Assembly (NCBI GenBank): GCA_038747545.1
Contig: JBCDJT010000001.1
Coordinates: 1 to 64,000, forward strand
Reading direction: 5' to 3'
Length of the DNA stretch: 64,000 nucleotides
Source: JBCCMF01 sp038747545
GTDB taxonomy: Bacteria; Bacteroidota; Rhodothermia; Rhodothermales; JBCCMF01
Positions 46,220 to 53,916 of this stretch are shown one piece after another. Under the pieces are notes generated by a model, which worked only from the letters and a program-made list of their open reading frames with translations, did no database searches and had not been told where the DNA came from. Both the position numbers and the translations under genes were made by a program. Every line of letters starts with the position of its first letter. Within the stretch, counting starts at the first letter, position 1.

Positions 46220-47655
46220 AGATGAAGAGCTGGCTCGAACGAACCTTATCTGACAGCGGCTTCCGTGGTCCCGTCCTGACGCTGCTTTCGGGCAGCGGGC
46301 TCGCCATGCTACTCGGCTATGGCAGTGACCTCATCCTGACACGCCTGTACAGCCCTGCAGACTATGAACTGTTTGCGGCGTTCGTGTTCATCCTGCTTCC
46401 CCTCAACGCCATCGGCGCGCTGCGGTATGAGGACGCGCTGATGCTCCCTGCCACCGACGACGAGGCCGCACCGCTTCTGGGGCTTTCTCTCGGTATCGTA
46501 GTCTTCCTGACGATGCTGATTGCAGGCGCTGTCGGGGGCTTCGGTTCCTCAATTGCTGATCACTTCGGCCTCCCTAGCCTGCGTCTCTGGCTGTGGCTGC
46601 TCCCCGTGGTTTATCTGCTGGAGCGCATGCGCCGACTGTCTGAGCTTTGGCTGACGCGCCAGAGCCGCTTCCGCCCAACATCAGCGGCGAACGTGGCGCA
46701 GACCATCAGCAACAAGGGCAGTGCCATCGGGCTTGGCCTCGAAAGCCTCAAGCACGGGGGGGCAGGCCTCTTTGTTGGCTACATTGCCTCCCGGCTCGGC
46801 GCGCTCGCGGTTCTAGGGCGCGCACTGCGGCCATGGCCTGTGCGCTGGCCGGCTCGTGCGGCTGCGCGCAACCTCCTGCGCCGCTATCGCCGTTTTCCCT
46901 TGTTCTCGTGTCCCTCTGCGCTGATCAACACAGGGCTGGCTGTGGTGCCCGTGTTGATCCTGGGCGGAATTTTTGCCGAAGCGTTCATCGCGCATTACCA
47001 CCGTGTCTTCCAAACGATAGCCGTCCCGCTCAGCCTGATTGGGGGGGCTGTTGGTCAGGTCTTCTTCGTGCGGGCAGCTGAATCCAACAGGCACGGTACG
47101 CTCGCCACACTGACGACTGCGGTCCACGAGCGGTTGGTAGCCATCGGGCTCTTTCCTACGCTCGCCGTGGTGGTCGCGGGCCCCGACCTGTTCGCCGTTG
47201 TCTTCAGCGAACCGTGGCGACCAGCGGGTGAGATGGCACAAGCGCTGGCGCCTTGGCTATTTCTCGCTAGCGTCGCCTCGCCGCTTACGCGTGTCTTCGA
47301 TGTGCTCGAGCGGCAGCGTCTTGACTTCGGCAGCAGCATCGTCATGTTGATGCTGATCAGCGCAGGGCTAGTGGCTTTGCTGTTTACCGATGATCCGATG
47401 TCGGTTGTCCTCGCGCTTGGCGTGGCGGGCGTGGCGGCACGCGTGGTTCACCTTGCTGTGATGATGCACGCGGTGAATGCCTCGCCGTGGCATGTCCTGC
47501 GTCCGTACGCGCGGTATTCGGTCTTTGCCGCACCAGGGCTTGCACTCACGCTATTGGCTTCCTTCAGCGACTCCTCGCTTTGGACGTTGGCAGCAGCCAT
47601 GCTCGGCATGGTTGTGTATGCTGTGCTTGCCTATGCCAGCGAGCGCAGCACATAG
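46216..47655 (+). CDS. oligosaccharide flippase (Wzx/MurJ-like)
   Basis: 479 residues with about 12-14 hydrophobic segments and the layout of polysaccharide-biosynthesis MATE-like flippases: 'VLTLLSGSGLAMLLGYGSDLI' begins the first (at about 17), 'LTRLYSPADYELFA' follows the first helix, 'AVPLSLIGGAVGQVFFVRAAE' in the middle. It would move a lipid-linked sugar unit across the inner membrane. Start ATG overlaps the stop of the previous gene (ATGA). Converges with the bacilliredoxin gene across a shared hairpin. Confidence 0.8.
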   Translation: MKMKSWLERTLSDSGFRGPVLTLLSGSGLAMLLGYGSDLILTRLYSPADYELFAAFVFILLPLNAIGALRYEDALMLPATDDEAAPLLGLSLGIVVFLTMLIAGAVGGFGSSIADHFGLPSLRLWLWLLPVVYLLERMRRLSELWLTRQSRFRPTSAANVAQTISNKGSAIGLGLESLKHGGAGLFVGYIASRLGALAVLGRALRPWPVRWPARAAARNLLRRYRRFPLFSCPSALINTGLAVVPVLILGGIFAEAFIAHYHRVFQTIAVPLSLIGGAVGQVFFVRAAESNRHGTLATLTTAVHERLVAIGLFPTLAVVVAGPDLFAVVFSEPWRPAGEMAQALAPWLFLASVASPLTRVFDVLERQRLDFGSSIVMLMLISAGLVALLFTDDPMSVVLALGVAGVAARVVHLAVMMHAVNASPWHVLRPYARYSVFAAPGLALTLLASFSDSSLWTLAAAMLGMVVYAVLAYASERST

Positions 47656-47690
47656 AAAAGGGCGACCTCACCGTCTGGGAGATCGCCCTT
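47655..47690. terminator. bidirectional terminator between flippase and bacilliredoxin genes
   Basis: Arms 47658-47669 and 47679-47690 form a 12-bp stem with one mismatch (AAGGGCGACCTC / GAGATCGCCCTT). On the minus strand it is followed by TTTTCT, and on the plus strand by TGAACG, so it is stronger for the minus-strand gene. Confidence 0.7.
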
Positions 47691-47717
47691 GAACGTGTAC
47701 GCCATGGCGTCGGTCGG

Positions 47718-48230
47718 CTACATGATCGACCGGAATGTGGGCGACGCGTGACGGGTCATCGGCGCGGCTTGCGGCATCTCGATCTCGCCATCGCCGTCTT
47801 CGGCCTCATCGCCGCAGTACTTGTTGTAGGCATAGACCAAGTCGCTGGCGATGGCTGCTGCGCTGCGCCCTTCGATGTGGCGACGCTCAATGACAAATAC
47901 GGGCTCGCCGTCCTTGATCAGTGCCATGAAGGGGGAAGACGGCGGGATGCCTGCCAGGAACGAGCGCGCCTGTGCGGTAGCCTGCAGATCTTGACCCGCG
48001 AATACGGTGACCTTCTGATTGGGCTGCACCGGGTTCTGGCTCGACATGGCTACAGCCGGGCGCGCGTTGGCCGCTGCACAACCGCAGACCGAGTTCACCA
48101 CGAGCAAGGTGGTGCCTTCGTGGTCAGGGTTCAACACAGCGTCGACGGCTTCGGCATCGCGGAGTTCTTCAACACCTAGGCGCGTGAGCTCTGCGCGCAT
48201 CGGCGTGACTAAGGCTTCGGGATAAGGCAT
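47718..48230 (-). CDS. BrxA/BrxB family bacilliredoxin
   Basis: 170 residues. The family's CGC motif is present at 49-51 ('VVNSVCGCAAANARPAV'), also 'PSSPFMALIKDGEPVFVIER' and 'YNKYCGDE'. These thioredoxin-fold proteins remove bacillithiol mixed disulfides, though many carriers lack proven bacillithiol. The start at 48230 matches the family's 'PYPEALVTPMRAEL'. A longer frame to 48269 is not supported. The C-terminal 25 residues are acidic then variable. Confidence 0.88.
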   Translation of the reverse strand: MPYPEALVTPMRAELTRLGVEELRDAEAVDAVLNPDHEGTTLLVVNSVCGCAAANARPAVAMSSQNPVQPNQKVTVFAGQDLQATAQARSFLAGIPPSSPFMALIKDGEPVFVIERRHIEGRSAAAIASDLVYAYNKYCGDEAEDGDGEIEMPQAAPMTRHASPTFRSIM

Positions 48231-48237
48231 AATGGTG

Positions 48238-48266
48238 TATGTAGTCGAGTAGAGGATGGGGTAAAA
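48238..48266 (-). promoter_or_regulatory. candidate promoter of the bacilliredoxin gene
   Basis: On the minus strand TTTTAC (48266-48261) and TACATA (48243-48238) are 17 bp apart. The -10 ends only 7 nt before the ATG, so a start at the usual distance would give a leaderless or nearly leaderless mRNA. Confidence 0.35.
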
Positions 48267-48298
48267 CACACGATGGACGCGGCTGTGCGCCCACCGTC

Positions 48299-48613
48299 TT
48301 ACTTGCGGGGCATACGGGCGAGGTCACGCTCCACGCTGGAGGTATCAACGTCCCACGCGTTGTCTGCAGGTTGGTCCGTGGCATCAGCCTCCTGGCTGGC
48401 GCGGGCGTCGAGCTTTTGCTCCATCGAGGCTTTCATGGTCTCCACCTGTGCCTCCAGCTGCTGGAGACGATCTTCCATCCAGCGGGTCTGGGCGCGCACC
48501 TTCTCGCCAATGGCCCTACGGGTCTCTTCGCCGCGGCTGGGGGCGAGCAAGGTGCCTGTGGCGTAGCCGCCTGCGAAGGCAGCCAGCGCTGTGATGAGGG
48601 TGTCGATTCGCAT
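48299..48613 (-). CDS. YtxH-domain membrane protein
   Basis: 104 residues from ATG 48613. N-terminal membrane helix with glycine spacing ('ITALAAFAGGYATGTLLAPS') directly followed by 'RGEETRRAIGEKVRAQTRW', the YtxH signature, and then a coiled-coil part ('MEDRLQQLEAQVETMKASME'). Function is poorly known; members are linked to stress responses. The longer frame to 48913 overlaps the NlpC/P60 gene on the other strand and is a shadow. Divergent from that gene with 82 bp between starts. Confidence 0.75.
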   Translation of the reverse strand: MRIDTLITALAAFAGGYATGTLLAPSRGEETRRAIGEKVRAQTRWMEDRLQQLEAQVETMKASMEQKLDARASQEADATDQPADNAWDVDTSSVERDLARMPRK

Positions 48614-48695
48614 AGAAGTGGGCCGAATGGATGGACTGGCACTGTTTCTGCAAACCCCGGTATTTTCTGGCTGTTCCACCTCTTCCGGTTCACCC

Positions 48696-49430
48696 ATGCC
48701 CATCCGGTACGCCTCGCTAGACTCACATCGAGACAGCACTCGTCCTCTCCTGTTGATCGGCCTCGTCTTTGTTGCGCTGCTCGCATCAGGCTGTTCGGGT
48801 GCGCGCCACACGTCATCAGTAGAACGCTCCGAGCAGCTTCCGCCCAGGGTCATCCAGCAAGCGGAACGCGTCGACGACGTGCCTCGGCGCTCGAAGGTGG
48901 CCGAGCAGTCCACACGGATCCATGCGCAGTTGGTCGACGCCTACGCTACCTGGGAGGGCACCCCGTATCGATGGGGGGGCAATGGCCCCAACAGCTTCGA
49001 CTGCTCGGGCCTGATCGTGCGCGTGTTCAAGGATGTGATGGCTATCAACCTGCCCCGTACCACGCACCAGATGCTGAACGAAGGAGAATGGGTGGCACGA
49101 GACGCCCTGCGGGTGGGCGACCTTGTGTTTTTCAAGCCCAACCCCAAGGGCAACCACGCAGGCATCTACCTGGGCAACGACACCTTCTTCCATGCCTCAT
49201 CGAGCCGGGGCGTCATGCAGTCTCGCCTCGACGAGCCTTACTGGCAACGGTCCTACCACAGCGCGCGGCGCGTGATACCATGGGCTGAAGATGAGGCCTA
49301 CACCAGTCGTCAGCTTCGCGCACGCACAACGGTGCAGCCGCAGCAACAGCAGTCGCACACCACGCCTCCACAGCGCCGAGCCACCGTCCAAGACCGCAAG
49401 ACGTCCGGGTCGTCGCGCCGCGGTTGGTAG
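48696..49430 (+). CDS. NlpC/P60 family lipoprotein peptidase
   Basis: 244 residues. Lipobox LASGC at Cys33, so a lipoprotein, with a slightly long n-region. NlpC/P60 domain (about 78-200): 'YATWEGTPYRWGGNGPNSFD', nucleophile Cys103 in 'FDCSGLIVRVFKDV', and His154 in 'NHAGIYLG'. It cleaves peptide cross-links or stems in peptidoglycan. C-terminal 40 residues are low complexity, Gln/Arg/Thr-rich ('TTVQPQQQQSHTTPPQRR') and probably disordered. The start at 48696 is chosen for the signal peptide. Confidence 0.88.
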   Translation: MPIRYASLDSHRDSTRPLLLIGLVFVALLASGCSGARHTSSVERSEQLPPRVIQQAERVDDVPRRSKVAEQSTRIHAQLVDAYATWEGTPYRWGGNGPNSFDCSGLIVRVFKDVMAINLPRTTHQMLNEGEWVARDALRVGDLVFFKPNPKGNHAGIYLGNDTFFHASSSRGVMQSRLDEPYWQRSYHSARRVIPWAEDEAYTSRQLRARTTVQPQQQQSHTTPPQRRATVQDRKTSGSSRRGW

Positions 49431-49556
49431 CGGATCCTTTTTGCAGGGCTGGTGTTGATGGGCGTCCTTAACAAAATTCGGGGAATGCCCCGCATCGCCG
49501 CTGCCCACACTGGGTCGTGGCGACTTTTTTTATACCCGCCCACAAGGTGTACCGCC

Positions 49557-50030
49557 ATGAGCAAGACGGTTTATCTGACGCAGGAAGCACTCGACAACCT
49601 CAAAAGCGAGCTTCAATTTCTCAAGACCAAAGAGCGCACCCGCATCTCGCAAGCGATCGCTGAAGCCCGTGCGCAAGGCGACCTTTCCGAAAACGCCGAA
49701 TACGACGCCGCCAAGGATGCGCAAGGCTTGCTTGAGGCGCGGATCGCCAAGATGGAGAATACGGTAGCCAGCGCGCGCGTCATCGACGAGAGCCAGATCG
49801 ACACCAGCAAGGCTTACATCCTGTCGAAGGTGACCGTCAAGAATCTGGCGAACAAGATGCAGCAGACCTACACGCTGGTCGCTGCCCAGGAAGCCGACAT
49901 TAGCAAAAACAAAATCTCTGTGGATAGCCCGATTGGCAAGGGGCTGCTCGGCAAAGCAGTAGGCGACCAGGTACAGATCAAGGTGCCCGCGGGCAAGCTC
50001 ACGTTCGAGATCGTCGATATTAACCGCTAG
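49557..50030 (+). CDS. greA: transcription elongation factor GreA
   Basis: 157 residues. N-terminal coiled coil with the acidic tip in 'GDLSENAEYDAAKDAQG' and 'EARIAKMENTVASARVID', then an FKBP-like C-terminal domain with 'ISVDSPIGKGLLGKAVGD'. It rescues backtracked RNA polymerase by stimulating transcript cleavage. The start is the ATG at 49557, giving 'SKTVYLTQEALDNL'. The sequence upstream has a T-rich stretch and TATACC that could be its promoter. ltaE starts 12 bp downstream. Confidence 0.94.
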   Translation: MSKTVYLTQEALDNLKSELQFLKTKERTRISQAIAEARAQGDLSENAEYDAAKDAQGLLEARIAKMENTVASARVIDESQIDTSKAYILSKVTVKNLANKMQQTYTLVAAQEADISKNKISVDSPIGKGLLGKAVGDQVQIKVPAGKLTFEIVDINR

Positions 50031-50042
50031 CGCCTACTCGCC

Positions 50043-51083
50043 ATGTACGACCTCCGCAGCGATACCGTCACCCGCCCCACCGACGGCATGCGTCAAGCCA
50101 TGTATGAGGCGGAGGTGGGCGACGATGTCTTCGGCGAAGACCGCACCGTGCTCCGCTTGCAGGAGCGCGTAGCTGCGCTGCTCGGAAAGGAGGCCGCGCT
50201 GTTCGTCCCGTCGGGCACGATGGGCAACCAGATTGCCCTCGCGGTGCAGACCAACCCCGGCGACGAGGTGATCGTGGAGCGCAGCATGCACGTCTTCAAC
50301 TACGAGTCGGGCGCGGGCGGGCTGATCTCGGGGGTGCAATTCAACGTTCTCGACGGCGCCAACGGCGTGCTCTCGGCTGAGCAGGTTCGGCGGGCGGTAC
50401 GCCCCGGTTACTATTGGGAGCCGCGTTCGCGCATGATCTGGCTGGAGAACACGCTCAACAAGGCGGGCGGCGTCATTTACCCGCTCGACACGATACACGA
50501 CATCGCCAGCGTGGCGGGCGCGCATGAACTCGGCTTCCACCTGGACGGCGCTCGGCTGTGGAATGCTTCGGCAGCATCTGGCGTTACGGAGGCCGAGTAC
50601 GCGGCGCCGTTTGACACCGTTAACGTGTGCCTCTCTAAGGGACTGGGTACGCCCGTCGGCTCCGTCCTGGCGGGATCAACGGAAACCATGCAGCGGGCAC
50701 ACCGGATGCGCAAGGTGCTGGGCGGCGGCATGCGGCAGGTGGGCATCCTGGCCGCCGCAGGCCTCTACGCCCTCGACCATCACCGGGCTCGCCTCACCGA
50801 AGATCATGCCAACGCGCAACGCTTGGCCCAAGGGTTGGCCGGCCTCTCTGCCTTCTCGATGGAGGGGCGAAGCGTAGACACCAACATTGTCATGTTCGAC
50901 ACCGTTGAGAGCGATGCACTCAGCGCACTCGACCTGATGAAGGCCCATGGGATCTTTATGGTGCCCTTCGGCCCAAACACGATTCGCGCCACGACCCACT
51001 TGGACCTCTCCGCTAACGACATCGACGCCGTGCTGTCTGTTCTGCGTCGTATCTTCGCCCCAACGACCATCGCCACCTCCTAA
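50043..51083 (+). CDS. ltaE: low-specificity L-threonine aldolase
   Basis: 346 residues. PLP fold-type I: 'YDLRSDTVTRPTDGMRQAM' start, 'EVGDDVFGEDRTVLRLQER', and PLP Lys in 'NVCLSKGLGTPVGSVLAGS'; His in 'FHLDGARLWNAS'. Cleaves threonine or allo-threonine to glycine and acetaldehyde. 12 bp after greA and 12 bp before lysA, so the three are cotranscribed. Confidence 0.93.
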   Translation: MYDLRSDTVTRPTDGMRQAMYEAEVGDDVFGEDRTVLRLQERVAALLGKEAALFVPSGTMGNQIALAVQTNPGDEVIVERSMHVFNYESGAGGLISGVQFNVLDGANGVLSAEQVRRAVRPGYYWEPRSRMIWLENTLNKAGGVIYPLDTIHDIASVAGAHELGFHLDGARLWNASAASGVTEAEYAAPFDTVNVCLSKGLGTPVGSVLAGSTETMQRAHRMRKVLGGGMRQVGILAAAGLYALDHHRARLTEDHANAQRLAQGLAGLSAFSMEGRSVDTNIVMFDTVESDALSALDLMKAHGIFMVPFGPNTIRATTHLDLSANDIDAVLSVLRRIFAPTTIATS

Positions 51084-51095
51084 CTCCAGCCTCCG

Positions 51096-52331
51096 ATGCA
51101 ATCCGTACTGGCAGATGCCTACCTCGACATCGCCGAGCGCTTCGGGACGCCGACGTACGTGTACGACCTCGGCATTGTCCGCAAGCAGTGCCAACTGCTG
51201 AAGCACCACCTGCGCGATGTCCCCTGCGACCTGCTGTACGCGATGAAAGCGAATGCCAACCCGAGCATCCTGCAGGTGATGCGCGATGAGGGCTTGGGCA
51301 TCGATGCGGTCTCGCCAGCGGAGATGCTGGTCGCGCTGCAGTTAGGGTTCGCGCCTGAGCATGTGCTATTCTCGGCGAATAACATGACCGATGCCGAGAT
51401 GCACAGCGCTCACCAAGCTGGCGTGCTCCTCAACATCGGCGAGTTGTCGCGGCTGGAGCGCTACGGACACGCCTACCCAGGCTCGGCGGTCAGCATCCGG
51501 CTCAATCCGCAGATCGGCGCTGGGCACCACGACCACGTCATCACAGGCGGCGCCAAGTCTAAGTTCGGGATTCCCGTGGACGAGGCTGAGGCCATCAAGT
51601 CCGTTGCTCAGCGCTACGGGCTCGCCATCGTCGGGCTACACCAGCACATCGGCAGTGGGATCCTCAACACGGAAGTGCTCTGGCAAGCCATCGAGGTGAT
51701 GCTCCAGGCCGCCGAGGCGTTCCCGTCGGTGCGCATCCTCAACTTTGGTGGCGGGCTCGGCGTCCCCTACCGCCCGGATGAAGCCGCATTCGACTTCGAG
51801 AACTTCCGTGCCCGCATCGTGGAGCCACTGCTCAGCTTCAAAGACCGGCATCCCAACCCCGACCTTCAGTACCGCTTCGAACCCGGCCGCTTCCTCGTCG
51901 CTCAATCGGGGGTGCTGCTCGCCGAAGCCAACACGGTGAAGTCAGCGAATGGACGTACCTTCGTGGGCACCGACACGGGCATGAACCACCTGATCCGCCC
52001 AGGGATGTACGGCGCTTACCACCACATCGTCAACCTCAGTAACCCTTCTGGGAACGAGCAGGCGTTCGACGTCGTGGGCAATATCTGCGAATCGACCGAT
52101 GTGTTCGCTCGCGACCGCCAACTCGCCGAGGTGCGCGAAGGCGACGTGCTCGCGTTCTTGGATGCTGGTGCCTATGGCTTCTCGATGGCCTCGGACTATA
52201 ACCTCCGCAGCTTTCCCGCCGAAGTGATCATCGATGGCGGCGAAGTAATCCTGTCACGCGAACGGGAGTCGGCAGAAGACTATGCGGAGCGTTTCCTACA
52301 GGCGTACGATGCCTTTGCGCGCTTAGCCTAA
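51096..52331 (+). CDS. lysA: diaminopimelate decarboxylase
   Basis: 411 residues. Group IV decarboxylase: PLP Lys in 'YAMKANANPSILQVM', 'FGIPVDEAEAIK', 'GLHQHIGSGI', 'NFGGGLGVPY', the substrate Cys in 'NICESTDVFARDR' and end 'DAGAYGFSMASDYN'. It makes lysine from meso-diaminopimelate. Directly abuts the minus-strand FAH-family gene: the two stops touch with no bases between. Confidence 0.94.
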   Translation: MQSVLADAYLDIAERFGTPTYVYDLGIVRKQCQLLKHHLRDVPCDLLYAMKANANPSILQVMRDEGLGIDAVSPAEMLVALQLGFAPEHVLFSANNMTDAEMHSAHQAGVLLNIGELSRLERYGHAYPGSAVSIRLNPQIGAGHHDHVITGGAKSKFGIPVDEAEAIKSVAQRYGLAIVGLHQHIGSGILNTEVLWQAIEVMLQAAEAFPSVRILNFGGGLGVPYRPDEAAFDFENFRARIVEPLLSFKDRHPNPDLQYRFEPGRFLVAQSGVLLAEANTVKSANGRTFVGTDTGMNHLIRPGMYGAYHHIVNLSNPSGNEQAFDVVGNICESTDVFARDRQLAEVREGDVLAFLDAGAYGFSMASDYNLRSFPAEVIIDGGEVILSRERESAEDYAERFLQAYDAFARLA

Positions 52332-52988
52332 TCACACTACGGACACGTCCAGGCCGGGCAGGCCGCTCACCTCGGCGCGTAGCGTATCTCCAGCCTTCAC
52401 GGGGCCAACGCCTTCGGGTGTGCCTGTGTAGATGAGATCGCCGGGCTCCAGCGTGAAGATGTGCGAGGCGTAACTGATGAGGTGGGCGACGGAAAAGATC
52501 ATGTCGCTCGTGTGGCCGTGCTGGCGCGTCTCACCATTGACTGCGACTTGGATGTCAAGGTTTTGCGGATCGGGCACCTCGGCAGCAGGCACGAAGTCGC
52601 CGAGAGGGGCAAACGTGTCAAAGCCCTTAGCCACGCTCCACGGGTGCCCCTTTGCCTTGGCGCGGGCTTGGATGTCGCGGGCGGTCATGTCGAGCCCGAC
52701 CGCATAGCCTGCCACATGGTTGAGCGCAGCCGCCTCGGCAATCTTGGAGCCGCCTGTGCCGATGAGCACGACCAGTTCGACTTCATGGTGGACGTCGGCA
52801 GACTGCGGCGGCAGGACGATGCTTTCGCCATCCCCGATGAGCGCCGTGGCAGGCTTTAGGAAGATCATCGGCTCGCTCGGGACGGCGCTTTTCATCTCAG
52901 CGGCATGCTTGGCGTAGTTGCGGCCGATGCAGAGCAGCTTGCCAGGATGAAATGTCGTTGAGGAACCGGGTACGGACAGGCTGCGCAT
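52332..52988 (-). CDS. fumarylacetoacetate hydrolase family protein
   Basis: 218 residues. FAH fold: 'GKLLCIGRNYAKHAAEM', 'MIFLKPATALIG', 'VHHEVELVVLIG' (metal ligands His-x-Glu-x-Glu), 'GYAVGLDMTARDIQ', 'LEPGDLIYTGTPEGVGPV'. Likely an acylpyruvate hydrolase or oxaloacetate decarboxylase, which are hard to tell apart by sequence. Cytosolic. It stands alone. Confidence 0.9.
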   Translation of the reverse strand: MRSLSVPGSSTTFHPGKLLCIGRNYAKHAAEMKSAVPSEPMIFLKPATALIGDGESIVLPPQSADVHHEVELVVLIGTGGSKIAEAAALNHVAGYAVGLDMTARDIQARAKAKGHPWSVAKGFDTFAPLGDFVPAAEVPDPQNLDIQVAVNGETRQHGHTSDMIFSVAHLISYASHIFTLEPGDLIYTGTPEGVGPVKAGDTLRAEVSGLPGLDVSVV

Positions 52989-53098
52989 GGGTCAGGATCT
53001 TGGATCGCGGAGGAGCGCACGCTATCTTGTGAAGCTAACCCGTTTTTTACACGCTCTCGCGTCGGTAGCCAACCCGGCGCTCCAAAGAAGAGGAACGT

Positions 53099-53410
53099 AT
53101 GTACGCCATCGTAGAAATTGCTGGCAAGCAGTATAAGGTACAGGAGAACGCCAAGCTGTACGTGCCGCTGTTGAAAGCCAATGAAGAGGACACCATCACC
53201 TTGGACAACGTGCTGCTCATCGGCGGCAACGGCGACACGCACGTTGGCGCGCCCGTGGTGGAAGGTGCTAGCGTAGGCGCCACGGTGCTGGGCCACGTCA
53301 AGGCCGACAAGATCATCGTCTTCAAGAAGAAGCGCCGCAAAGGCTACAAGGTCAAGAACGGCCACCGTCAGCAGTACACACAGATTCGTATCGACAGCAT
53401 CAGCGTTTGA
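53099..53410 (+). CDS. rplU: 50S ribosomal protein L21
   Basis: 103 residues. 'YAIVEIAGKQYKVQENAKLY' start and the RNA-binding end 'KKKRRKGYKVKNGHRQQYTQ', typical of bacterial L21. Upstream AGAGGA is the Shine-Dalgarno. rpmA follows 111 bp downstream across a structured spacer. Confidence 0.96.
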   Translation: MYAIVEIAGKQYKVQENAKLYVPLLKANEEDTITLDNVLLIGGNGDTHVGAPVVEGASVGATVLGHVKADKIIVFKKKRRKGYKVKNGHRQQYTQIRIDSISV

Positions 53411-53421
53411 CCGCTGGCGCG

Positions 53422-53496
53422 CTTGTGAGAGAGATGGCCTGTGAGGCTATTGCACGCTCAAAACGGCTCCTCACACAAGCTCCACAGACCATCTCT
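53422..53496 (+). promoter_or_regulatory. structured spacer between rplU and rpmA
   Basis: A long imperfect inverted repeat pairs AGAGATGGCCTGTGAG (53430-53445) with CTCCACAGACCATCTCT (53480-53496). A second, CTTGTGAG (53422-53429) with CTCACACAAG (53470-53479, two extra bases), crosses the first, so the two cannot form together without a pseudoknot. It may be a regulatory leader or attenuator of rpmA. The rpmA Shine-Dalgarno (AAAGGAGG) lies outside the arms. Confidence 0.4.
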
Positions 53497-53521
53497 AAGC
53501 TAGACTAAAGGAGGACTCCTC

Positions 53522-53779
53522 ATGGCACATAAGAAAGGTGTAGGCTCATCCAAGAACGGCCGCGACTCAAACCCGAACATGCTCGGCGTCAAAGTCTTCA
53601 GCGGCTCCTTCGTGAAAGCTGGCGGCATCATTGTGCGTCAGCGCGGCACCAAGTTTTACCCCGGCCAGAACGTAGGCCGCGGCGGCGACGACACGCTCTT
53701 CGCCAAAGCCAGCGGCACCGTCTCGTTCACGCGCGGACGCAACGACCGCAAGTTTGTCCACGTGCTGGACGAAGGCTAA
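53522..53779 (+). CDS. rpmA: 50S ribosomal protein L27
   Basis: 85 residues. 'AHKKGVGSSKNGRDSNPNML' start, 'GGIIVRQRGTKFYPGQNVGRG' region beginning at 34, and 'FTRGRNDRKFVHVL' end, as in bacterial L27; no Firmicute-type N-terminal extension. AAAGGAGG 7 nt before ATG is a strong ribosome site. A terminator follows. Confidence 0.96.
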   Translation: MAHKKGVGSSKNGRDSNPNMLGVKVFSGSFVKAGGIIVRQRGTKFYPGQNVGRGGDDTLFAKASGTVSFTRGRNDRKFVHVLDEG

Positions 53780-53803
53780 ACGCTACACATTGGCAGTATC
53801 TTG

Positions 53804-53837
53804 GCCTCCATCCCCTCTGCGGCGTGGAGGCTTTTTT
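53804..53837 (+). terminator. rho-independent terminator after rpmA
   Basis: Arms GCCTCCA (53804-53810) and TGGAGGC (53825-53831) with a 14-nt loop, followed at once by T6 (53832-53837). Classic intrinsic terminator. Confidence 0.85.
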
Positions 53838-53916
53838 CGTATCTCGGGGTGAGCTCTTTAGACGCACCGCGCGCTTTCAGAGGTCGACTTTCCTTCATAG
53901 TCACTTTCCACTCCCA

